Assembly (NCBI GenBank): GCA_046719305.1
Contig: JBDNDE010000133.1
Span: forward strand, 1-12,451
DNA: 12,451 nucleotides
Source of the DNA: RGDT01 sp046719305
Lineage (GTDB): Bacteria; Planctomycetota; Planctomycetia; Gemmatales; Gemmataceae
Direction of reading: 5' to 3'
Part shown: positions 1 through 5,344 of the stretch, one piece after another
Numbering within the stretch: position 1 is the stretch's first letter
Layout of the letters: each line of letters begins with the position of its first letter
Translations under genes and position numbers: made by a program
Notes under the pieces: model-generated
Seen by the model: the letters and a program-made list of their open reading frames with translations, nothing else
Databases searched by the model: none
What the model was told of the DNA's origin: nothing

Positions 1-428
1 AGAAGGCGGTTGAAACCCTGAATGCCACGGCAGAGGGCCTACCGGCTTGGACGAGTTGGTTGTGCATCGGCCTGATGGTTCTGATGGGGTTGTGGCTGGT
101 GGTCGGGCTGATCCGAGCGTTTTCGGGAGTGGGCGGCCAAGCAGGCGCGGCTCAACCGGGCGGCGGGGGCGGGTTCTTGAGCTCGCTACTGGGCGGTCTG
201 GTTGGGGCAGCAGCCGGCATGTACCTGTACAATAGCTTTTTTGGCTCCGGTACCTCCAGCGTCTTCGGCTCGTCACCAACAGGCGACCCCAATGCGGGTG
301 CGGATAACTCGCCCCAAGCGGATGGCGGTGGCGGCGACTGGGGGGGCGACGCTGGTGGCGGCGACTGGGGGGGCGACGCTGGCGGCGGCGACTGGGGGGG
401 CGACGCTGGCGGCGGCGGCGATTGGTGA
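1..428 (+). CDS. C-terminal part of a TPM-like membrane protein with Gly/Asp/Trp repeat tail (5' end outside window)
   Basis: The reading frame is open from base 3 to the TGA at 426-428 and has no start with an RBS, so this is the 3' end of a longer gene. The visible part holds a hydrophobic membrane segment (WLCIGLMVLMGLWLVVGLI), a Gly-rich linker, a second hydrophobic stretch (FLSSLLGGLVGAAAGMYLY) and a tail of three 9-residue units GGGDWGGDA plus a partial unit ending in GDW. A membrane segment followed by a Gly-rich tail is the usual C-terminus of TPM-domain proteins (TPM_phosphatase family, periplasmic domain, unclear function in most bacteria). The next gene carries a TPM domain itself, which supports the assignment. 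The diagnostic TPM domain would lie upstream of base 1 and is not seen here. The tail could instead belong to another Gly-rich membrane protein. The CDS is certain; the family name is moderately supported. Confidence 0.7.
   Translation, partial: KAVETLNATAEGLPAWTSWLCIGLMVLMGLWLVVGLIRAFSGVGGQAGAAQPGGGGGFLSSLLGGLVGAAAGMYLYNSFFGSGTSSVFGSSPTGDPNAGADNSPQADGGGGDWGGDAGGGDWGGDAGGGDWGGDAGGGGDW
327..425 (+). repeat. 27-bp in-frame tandem repeat (three full units and a partial fourth)
   Basis: Units lie at 327-353, 354-380 and 381-407, with a partial unit at 408-425. Each full unit codes for GGGDWGGDA, and the units are almost identical in DNA. Every full unit contains a run of seven G (340-346, 367-373, 394-400). 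The tail is therefore open both to unit-number change and to single-base slippage. The repeat sits at the very C-terminus, after the second hydrophobic segment of the TPM-like protein. Confidence 0.9.
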
Positions 429-436
429 GTAAGATG

Positions 437-475
437 ACGAGCGGGGGGCTGGTTCTCCCCGCTCGTTGGCTTTTT
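437..475 (+). terminator. Rho-independent terminator after the first TPM-like gene
   Basis: A perfect 10-bp stem pairs ACGAGCGGGG (437-446) with CCCCGCTCGT (457-466) across a 10-nt loop, then TGGC and five T (471-475). It begins 9 bp after the stop codon at 428. The T run is short and separated from the stem by four bases, so some read-through into the next gene, 28 bp further on, is plausible. Confidence 0.75.
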
Positions 476-490
476 CGGGGTGATGGCCTT

Positions 491-498
491 AGGGGAGG
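491..498 (+). promoter_or_regulatory. Shine-Dalgarno that fixes the start of the second TPM gene
   Basis: AGGGGAGG lies 5 bases before the ATG at 504. In-frame GTG (480) and ATG (483) codons upstream have no such site and lie just after the terminator, so 504 is the better start. It also puts the hydrophobic signal-like segment right at the N-terminus. Confidence 0.75.
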
Positions 499-503
499 TG
501 GCG

Positions 504-1205
504 ATGATTGTTCTCTTGCTTGCACTGGCTGCTGGCCCGCCCCTGATGCAGACTCCGGCTCGTGAGAAGGGGTTGATCCTCGATCGTCAAGGGATTTTTC
601 CTGCCGAGACAGTAGCTCAACTCGAACCTCGCCTCTATAAACTGAAGCAAGATTACGGTTATGAGATGCGCATCGAGACAGTTGAAGGACTCCCCGCCCC
701 CAAAGGACTGAGCGGCTTTTGGTATTGGCATCGGCGGCAGGAGCAGTTGCGTTCGTGGGTGCTGGATCGCGCGCGTGCCTCCGGGATGGAACAAGGCATC
801 TATGTGTTGATCAGCCAAAGGCCCCTGGATGTCCGCGTGGAGGCTTGGCCAGCCGACTCCAATGACAAGTTTCTCACCTCGCGGCGCGATGAGATCCGCC
901 GGGGCATCTTGCAAGCGCTTAAGGCCGGCGCTCCCACACGAGCGTTGAACCAGGGCGTCGAACGCTTCGCTAACCTGCTCGAACGCACCCGAGAGGCCTC
1001 CTCTCCGTTCCACATCGTACCCTATGTGCTGCTCATTGGCGTTCTTACGGCACTGTGGCTTGGGCTGGTCCTGATCCGCCAACGTGTGGTGGGTACCCAA
1101 CCACTTTATCCCCCGGCCGTGCAAGGGGGCGTTCTGGGCACCCCAGCCGCTTCGTGGATTTACGATCGCCTGTTCCAACTAGGCCAGGAGAAGCCGCGAG
1201 CATGA
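504..1205 (+). CDS. TPM-domain membrane protein
   Basis: This is a 233-residue protein of the TPM (TPM_phosphatase) type. It has a hydrophobic N-terminal signal or anchor (MIVLLLALAAG). The TPM-like domain spans about residues 22-163. It opens with the family's typical ILDRQGIFPAETVAQLEPRL (an 'inactivation of domain, then counting helix' pattern) and contains the core strand GIYVLISQRPLDVRVEAW. A single membrane helix follows at about 170-192 (VPYVLLIGVLTALWLGLVLI), then a short tail without the Gly-rich region of its upstream neighbour. Family members act outside the inner membrane and the roles of most are unknown; some, such as the plant thylakoid protein TLP18.3, are linked to photosystem repair. 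The stop overlaps the hemC start (ATGA at 1202-1205), implying translational coupling. The RBS at 491-498 decides the start. Confidence 0.8.
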   Translation: MIVLLLALAAGPPLMQTPAREKGLILDRQGIFPAETVAQLEPRLYKLKQDYGYEMRIETVEGLPAPKGLSGFWYWHRRQEQLRSWVLDRARASGMEQGIYVLISQRPLDVRVEAWPADSNDKFLTSRRDEIRRGILQALKAGAPTRALNQGVERFANLLERTREASSPFHIVPYVLLIGVLTALWLGLVLIRQRVVGTQPLYPPAVQGGVLGTPAASWIYDRLFQLGQEKPRA

Positions 1206-2119
1206 GTCGGCTTCTACGCATCGGCACGCGGAGCAGCCCACTGGCGTTATGGCAGGCCCGTTATGTGCAGCATCGTTTGGGCGGCCCCGAGGTAGCCGAG
1301 TTGGTTCTGATCGAAACTGAGGGCGACCGGGTCCGTGATCGGGCTTTGTCGGCCATCGGAGGCCTGGGGTTGTTCACTAAAGAGATTCAACAAGCGTTGT
1401 TGGATAGGCGGGTGGATGTGGCGGTTCACAGTTTGAAGGACCTGCCGACCATTCCGGTGCCGGGGTTACGACTGGCGGCCGTGCCGGAGCGAGCACCGCT
1501 GGGTGATGCCTTTGTGTCGACACGCCACGCCCGCTTCGATGACCTACCCCACGGGGCACGCGTGGCCACCAGCAGCCTACGCCGTCGCGCTCAACTGCTA
1601 CATCGCCGGCCCGATCTGCACATCGAGAACATCCGCGGTAATGTCGAGACGCGGCTGCGTAAACTCGACGAGCAAGGCTTCGACGCAACCATCTTAGCTG
1701 AGGCCGGATTGCGTCGGCTGGGGCTGGAGCAGCACATTATGGAGATACTCGATGTGAACTGGATGCTACCAGCTGTTGGTCAAGGGGCACTGGGGCTGGA
1801 ATGTCGCGCCGACGATGAGGCAACGCTTTGGGCGTTGGCGAGGTTGAACGACCCGGCGACCTGGCACGCGGTGCAAGCCGAGCGTGCGTTTCTGGCGGCT
1901 CTGGGCGGCGGCTGTCTGGTGCCCATCGGGGCGCTGGGTCAGTGCGACGGCAACACGCTGCACCTATGCGGAGCGGTCTTGCCCGCAGACGGCAGCCAAC
2001 GCCAGGCCGGTGAATTGGCTGGGCCGATCCACGAAGCGCAAGCCCTCGGGGAGCGTTTGGCCGCGTTGTTGTTGGAACAAGGGGCCGGAGCGTTGCTCGG
2101 CCGACCGGCCAATTCCTAA
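1202..2119 (+). CDS. hemC: Hydroxymethylbilane synthase (porphobilinogen deaminase)
   Basis: HemC joins four porphobilinogen molecules head to tail into hydroxymethylbilane in the cytoplasm, the step before uroporphyrinogen III in haem and other tetrapyrrole synthesis. The 305-residue length fits the family. All key motifs are present: RIGTRSSPLALWQA at residues 6-19, HSLKDLP with the catalytic Asp at 80, TSSLRRRAQL at 123-132, NIRGNVETRLRKLD at 143-156, LPAVGQGALGLECR at 189-202, and GGGC with the dipyrromethane cofactor-binding Cys at 238. The ATG at 1202 starts directly at the conserved N-terminus and overlaps the preceding stop by four bases; the frame is open further upstream, but that stretch is the shadow of the TPM gene. 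A PLP enzyme follows after 17 bp. No other haem gene is in the window. Confidence 0.97.
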   Translation: MSRLLRIGTRSSPLALWQARYVQHRLGGPEVAELVLIETEGDRVRDRALSAIGGLGLFTKEIQQALLDRRVDVAVHSLKDLPTIPVPGLRLAAVPERAPLGDAFVSTRHARFDDLPHGARVATSSLRRRAQLLHRRPDLHIENIRGNVETRLRKLDEQGFDATILAEAGLRRLGLEQHIMEILDVNWMLPAVGQGALGLECRADDEATLWALARLNDPATWHAVQAERAFLAALGGGCLVPIGALGQCDGNTLHLCGAVLPADGSQRQAGELAGPIHEAQALGERLAALLLEQGAGALLGRPANS

Positions 2120-2124
2120 GCTGC

Positions 2125-2129
2125 GGGAG
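2125..2129 (+). promoter_or_regulatory. Shine-Dalgarno of the PLP-enzyme gene
   Basis: GGGAG lies 7 bases before the ATG at 2137, inside the 17-bp gap after the hemC stop. With so short a gap, the gene is most likely cotranscribed with hemC. Confidence 0.6.
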
Positions 2130-2136
2130 AATAAAC

Positions 2137-3261
2137 ATGAACACGCACGAAGCCTACACCATCACCGATCCCTCGCCGTTGCTCTCGCCCAGCTTGTTGT
2201 TCTTCCCCGAACTGATCCGCCAAAACCTGGCCCGCACACTGGAACTGGCTGGGGATCCCGCCCGGCTACGTCTGCATGTCAAGACACACAAAACGCCAGC
2301 TATCGTCCAGCTTGAGCGCGAGATGGGCATCACCAAGCACAAGTGTGCCACCATCGCTGAATGCGAAATGGTAGCGCAGTGCGGCCCGGCTGATATCCTG
2401 CTGTCCTATCCACTGGTGGGACCAAACCCCGAGCGATTCGCGCGGTTGATTCAACAGTACCCCGAGAGCCGCTTCGCCGCTACGGTAGATCATGCTCAGG
2501 GCGTCAAGGCTTTGCAACAGGCCGCCGAGCGTGTCGGGGTCGAGATCGACGTGATGCTCGATGTGGATATCGGCCAGCACCGCACGGGCATTTCGCCTGG
2601 TCCCGAAGCAGTGGCGGTGTACGAGGCGATCGCAGCCGCCAAACGGTTGCATCCGACAGGGCTGCATGTGTATGACGGGCACAACCATCAAACCGACCTC
2701 ACCGAGCGTCAGGCCGCAGCCCTGAAGCAGTTCGAGGCCGCATTGCGACTACGCGAGACGCTACAAGCCAAAGGGTTGCCCGTGCCTCGGGTGGTGGTCG
2801 GGGGGACGCCAACGTTTCCGATTTATGCCCGCTTGGAAGTGCCGGGCCTGGAATGCTCTCCGGGCACGCTGGTGTTGCACGACCACGGCTACGGGAGCAA
2901 ATTCGCTGATCTGTCGGGCTTTGTGCCGGCGGCGTTGTTGCTGACGCGGGTAATTAGCCGGCCGACGCCGACCCGGGTGACATGGGATCTGGGTTACAAG
3001 GCAGTGGCGAGCGATCCAGGACCAGGCAAGCGACTACGCATTCTTGGTATCCAATCCTACGAAGAAGTTCTCCAGAATGAGGAGCATCTGGTCATCGACA
3101 CCCCCGACGCGGCTCAATTCCACCTCGGCGACGCTTACCTGGCTGTGCCCACCCATATCTGCCCCACGGTGGCTCTGCATTCGCACGCCGCCGTCATCGA
3201 AGCTGGTCGCTTGACCGGTTATTGGCCGATCACGGCTCGCGACCGGCAATTGAGCATTTAG
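2137..3261 (+). CDS. DSD1 / D-threonine aldolase-like PLP enzyme (fold type III)
   Basis: This 374-residue protein has the two parts of the D-threonine aldolase / D-serine dehydratase-like family: an alanine-racemase-like N-terminal barrel and a C-terminal beta domain. The PLP-binding Lys is expected in RLHVKTHKTP, most likely K49. The barrel continues through KCATIAECEM, DVMLDVDIGQHRTGI and VVVGGTPTFP. Near the C-terminus PTHICPTVALH supplies His340 and Cys342, the pair that binds the divalent metal in this family. Such enzymes split beta-hydroxy-D-amino acids (D-threonine to glycine plus acetaldehyde) or dehydrate D-serine in the cytoplasm. Which substrate is used cannot be read from the sequence. 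A metabolic reason for pairing with hemC is not evident, although glycine is a haem precursor in organisms using the Shemin pathway; that link is speculation. Confidence 0.88.
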   Translation: MNTHEAYTITDPSPLLSPSLLFFPELIRQNLARTLELAGDPARLRLHVKTHKTPAIVQLEREMGITKHKCATIAECEMVAQCGPADILLSYPLVGPNPERFARLIQQYPESRFAATVDHAQGVKALQQAAERVGVEIDVMLDVDIGQHRTGISPGPEAVAVYEAIAAAKRLHPTGLHVYDGHNHQTDLTERQAAALKQFEAALRLRETLQAKGLPVPRVVVGGTPTFPIYARLEVPGLECSPGTLVLHDHGYGSKFADLSGFVPAALLLTRVISRPTPTRVTWDLGYKAVASDPGPGKRLRILGIQSYEEVLQNEEHLVIDTPDAAQFHLGDAYLAVPTHICPTVALHSHAAVIEAGRLTGYWPITARDRQLSI

Positions 3262-3308
3262 GGCAACAGGGTCAACAAGCAGCAGAAGGACGATTCGCGT
3301 GCGATCCC

Positions 3309-3337
3309 TTGCGAGCGGAGCGGCGACAAACTAGGAT
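3309..3337 (+). promoter_or_regulatory. Possible sigma-70-like promoter for the GNAT gene
   Basis: TTGCGA (3309-3314) and TAGGAT (3332-3337) are separated by exactly 17 bases. Each matches four of six consensus positions. The pair lies in the 105-bp gap after the PLP enzyme, about 30 bp before the GTG start at 3367. The match is weak by itself; position and spacing are the main support. Confidence 0.3.
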
Positions 3338-3356
3338 GGTCGCATGCTAGTCAGTT

Positions 3357-3360
3357 GAGG
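3357..3360 (+). promoter_or_regulatory. Shine-Dalgarno supporting a GTG start
   Basis: GAGG lies 6 bases before GTG at 3367. An in-frame TAG at 3361-3363 blocks any start further upstream, so this GTG is the first usable codon, and the GNAT fold begins immediately after it. Confidence 0.6.
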
Positions 3361-3366
3361 TAGCCC

Positions 3367-4452
3367 GTGATTGCGTACCGGACCTTTCGGAATATCGACC
3401 CGCCGGCCCTTGTTGATGTTTGGAACACTAGCTTCACGCACCCTCGCATTGTCCCGGTGCGTTCGCCCACTTTTTTAGAATACTTCCTTTTCGCCAAGAC
3501 CTATTTTGATCCGGCCGGGTTGATCGTTGCCCTCGAAGGGGACAAGATCGTCGGTTTTGTCCATGCTGGCTTCACACCACGCGAGGATCAGGCCGGATTA
3601 GAAAGTTCCACAGGCGTCATCTGTACGTTGGCCGTCTTGCCCTCGTATCGCCGCCAGGGCATTGGTTCACAACTGGTGCTGCGGGCCGAGGCTTATTTGC
3701 GACAACGCGGCGCGGTGCGGGCTTGGTTTGGCTCGCAGACCCCGCACAACCCCTTCTTGTTTGGTCTGCACGGCGGTTGCACGACGATCGGCCTGGTAGA
3801 CAACGACGAGGCCAGCCTCCGTTTTTTGACGCGGCATGGTTACGATACACCGCGACGGCTGTTGCTTTTTCGACGTCATTTGGCCCGGCTACCAATACCG
3901 ATGGACACGCGTTTCGGTGCCATCCGAGCCAACTACGATATTCTGGCTAGCTATCTGCGTCAGGCCGGCTGGTGGCAGGAAAGCGTGTTGGGGCCGGTCG
4001 AAGCGGTGGAGTACCGTCTGGAGGACAAACTAACACACGGCGTGCCGGCGCGCCTGGTGCTTTGGGATATGGACACCTTCAGTCTGCATTGGGGGCAACC
4101 CTGTATCGGCCTGATCGACCTACAAGTCATTCCCTCGGCCCGACGTTTGGGCCTGGCCAAATACCTGATGCTCAACGTGTTACGTCACTTGCGCGATCGT
4201 TCGTTTGCCTTTCTGGAGGTCGCCGTTGCCGAGGACAACCAAGCGATGCGGCTGTTGCTCTCGTCGTTGGAGTTTGAACCGGTTGGTCAGGGGGTCAGCT
4301 ACTTCAAACCATCACTGGCTGTGTCCGGGGTGGACGTGTCAGCGGGGGGCGAGTCCGCCTTGGATGGGTCCGGTTTGGACGTATCCGCTGCAGCGGCTTC
4401 TGCTGTAGCGGCCTCTACTGTGGAGGTGTCTGCACTGAGCAAACGCAACTGA
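3367..4452 (+). CDS. Tandem GNAT-family N-acetyltransferase with repeat tail
   Basis: The 361-residue protein contains two GNAT (acetyl-CoA-dependent N-acetyltransferase) domains. In the first (about residues 1-175) the acetyl-CoA loop is clear: TLAVLPSYRRQGIGSQLVLR, with the R/Q-x-x-G-x-G signature. The second (about 190-317) has LQVIPSARRLGLAKYLMLN, where the last Gly of the signature is Ala, and ends in EVAVAEDNQAMRLLLSSLEF, a typical GNAT C-terminal part. One domain may be catalytic and the other structural, as in other double-GNAT enzymes. The substrate is unknown. Residues 319-358 are eight pentapeptides of the form xSxxx encoded by a 15-bp repeat; this tail lies beyond the fold and overlaps the converging minus-strand gene. 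The start is GTG, fixed by an upstream in-frame stop. Confidence 0.88.
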   Translation: MIAYRTFRNIDPPALVDVWNTSFTHPRIVPVRSPTFLEYFLFAKTYFDPAGLIVALEGDKIVGFVHAGFTPREDQAGLESSTGVICTLAVLPSYRRQGIGSQLVLRAEAYLRQRGAVRAWFGSQTPHNPFLFGLHGGCTTIGLVDNDEASLRFLTRHGYDTPRRLLLFRRHLARLPIPMDTRFGAIRANYDILASYLRQAGWWQESVLGPVEAVEYRLEDKLTHGVPARLVLWDMDTFSLHWGQPCIGLIDLQVIPSARRLGLAKYLMLNVLRHLRDRSFAFLEVAVAEDNQAMRLLLSSLEFEPVGQGVSYFKPSLAVSGVDVSAGGESALDGSGLDVSAAAASAVAASTVEVSALSKRN

Positions 4453-5159
4453 ATCTGCACGCCGTTGGCCTCGTTGATCACCCGCAGCTCGCCCCCGACC
4501 TGGGGGAGCCATTGTTGGGCCAAGCCCAACTGAAGAGCTAAGGGCGAAAAATGGGGACTGGAAAACGGTTGCTCGGCCCAGCGGAGTTGCTCCGTCGTGG
4601 CCGGCCGCCCCACTCGTTGCAACACCGCCACGGCATAAGGAGCTTCGAGACGATGCGTAACGTGCAGGGCATCGGCGCCCTCGGCCAGAGCTGCGACCAG
4701 TCCGGTGCAGGTAGCTAACAGTCGAGCTGGATCGGCCCAGACACTTTGCAGTTGGCCAGCTTCGTGATGAATCGGCAGCGTCGGGTGCTGTCGTCGCCCT
4801 AGTTCGACAGCGATGCGCAACATATCGGTCAGGTTTTGCTCGATTCGTTCGAATTGAGGTTGAAGGGTCAGTTGCGTCAACCCATCTAGATGTGTTCGTA
4901 GTTGCTCGGATCGGGTTTTGAGATTTTCCAACAACTGTTTTTCCATTGCGAACGTCTCGGGCAGTCGCATCAACAGGATGGCCGTAACGGAATAAAGCCC
5001 CTGAAGCAGGTCGGCAACCTCATGCCGAAGAATGCGTGCCAGATGCTCCAAGGGAGCGTTGCGATGGGTTTCGGACAAGATATCACTCGTTTCGGACATA
5101 GCTTTTTTGAGACAACTAGATGTCTTTGGAGACATCCAATTGTCAGTCTCATATTCCAT
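4299..5159 (-). CDS. Degenerate histidine-kinase-like protein with pentapeptide-repeat tail
   Basis: The 286-residue protein is cytoplasmic in appearance, with no signal peptide or membrane helix. Residues 36-100 resemble a dimerisation/phospho-acceptor helix pair, with an H-box-like LARILRHEVADLLQG (His46). Residues 139-240 resemble the HATPase domain in outline: ADPARLLATCTGLVAAL sits where the N-box should be, but the conserved Asn is absent; EQPFSSP stands for the F-box; LALQLGLAQQWLPQVGGELRV matches the last helix and strand, but the G1 (DxGxG) box is missing. Kinase activity is therefore doubtful; a phosphotransfer or scaffold role is possible. Residues 241-280 are eight pentapeptides from the 15-bp repeat. 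No clear RBS precedes ATG 5159; Met9 (5135) and Met21 (5099) are alternative starts. The gene converges on, and overlaps, the GNAT gene. The family assignment rests on motif outline only. Confidence 0.6.
   Translation of the reverse strand: MEYETDNWMSPKTSSCLKKAMSETSDILSETHRNAPLEHLARILRHEVADLLQGLYSVTAILLMRLPETFAMEKQLLENLKTRSEQLRTHLDGLTQLTLQPQFERIEQNLTDMLRIAVELGRRQHPTLPIHHEAGQLQSVWADPARLLATCTGLVAALAEGADALHVTHRLEAPYAVAVLQRVGRPATTEQLRWAEQPFSSPHFSPLALQLGLAQQWLPQVGGELRVINEANGVQIQLRLLSADTSTVEAATAEAAAADTSKPDPSKADSPPADTSTPDTASDGLK
4321..4440. repeat. Eight 15-bp tandem repeats coding on both strands
   Basis: The tract splits exactly into eight degenerate 15-base units starting at 4321, 4336, 4351, 4366, 4381, 4396, 4411 and 4426. 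Most units begin GNGTC, GNATC or GNCTC and carry a TGGA-, TGTA- or TGCA-like core. On the plus strand they code for VSGVD, VSAGG, ESALD, GSGLD, VSAAA, ASAVA, ASTVE and VSALS at the end of the GNAT protein. On the minus strand, in another phase, they code for LSADT, STVEA, ATAEA, AAADT, SKPDP, SKADS, PPADT and STPDT at the end of the histidine-kinase-like protein. A perfect 12-bp palindrome (CCGCTGCAGCGG, 4385-4396) lies inside the tract and could help end transcription from both sides. Confidence 0.85.
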
Positions 5160-5344
5160 GGTAGCGGCACGTCGGCTATTAGCCTAGTAAAAATTCCTTT
5201 TGGTTGTCACCACGCCGAGGACGATGGGGATCGATTTCGGTATAGCAAAAAGGTGTCGTGTTGTGCCGTTAGGACGTGTGGTGTCGCTCGTCCACCTGTG
5301 TCTAGTGTGTTTTTCTTGGTTCATGCCTTTGCACGAGGACAACG
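5160..5344. promoter_or_regulatory. Divergent intergenic region
   Basis: These 185 bp separate two genes pointing away from each other, so both promoters should lie here. The region is visibly richer in A/T than its neighbours, with runs such as GTAAAAATTCC (5187-5197) and GCAAAAAGG (5245-5253), and has several TGTCG/GTGTG words at 5252-5310. I could not place convincing -35/-10 pairs. A GTGACA-like hexamer read on the minus strand (about 5205-5210) is a weak -35 candidate for the histidine-kinase-like gene. The RBS of the rightward gene is at 5335-5339. Confidence 0.45.
5335..5339 (+). promoter_or_regulatory. Shine-Dalgarno of the five-repeat secreted protein
   Basis: GAGGA lies 5 bases before the ATG at 5345 and directly supports that start, which begins with a signal peptide. 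Confidence 0.65.

Noticed and set aside
489..1178. Long open frame (229 codons) on the minus strand opposite the second TPM gene
   Set aside because: It is antisense to a gene with a clear domain, RBS and signal segment. It has no RBS or recognisable motif and fits a GC-rich shadow frame.
1055..1201. Upstream extension of the hemC frame to 1055
   Set aside because: The extra 49 residues lie inside the TPM gene in another phase, and the conserved HemC N-terminus begins exactly at ATG 1202.
4321..4440. 15-bp repeats as members of the pentapeptide-repeat family (PF00805)
   Set aside because: The A(D/N)Lxx pattern is not present in either reading, so these are low-complexity tails and not the quadrilateral beta-helix fold.
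5241..5246. TATAGC as a -10 element for the five-repeat protein
   Set aside because: No acceptable -35 hexamer lies 16-18 bases upstream, and it is about 100 bp from the start codon.
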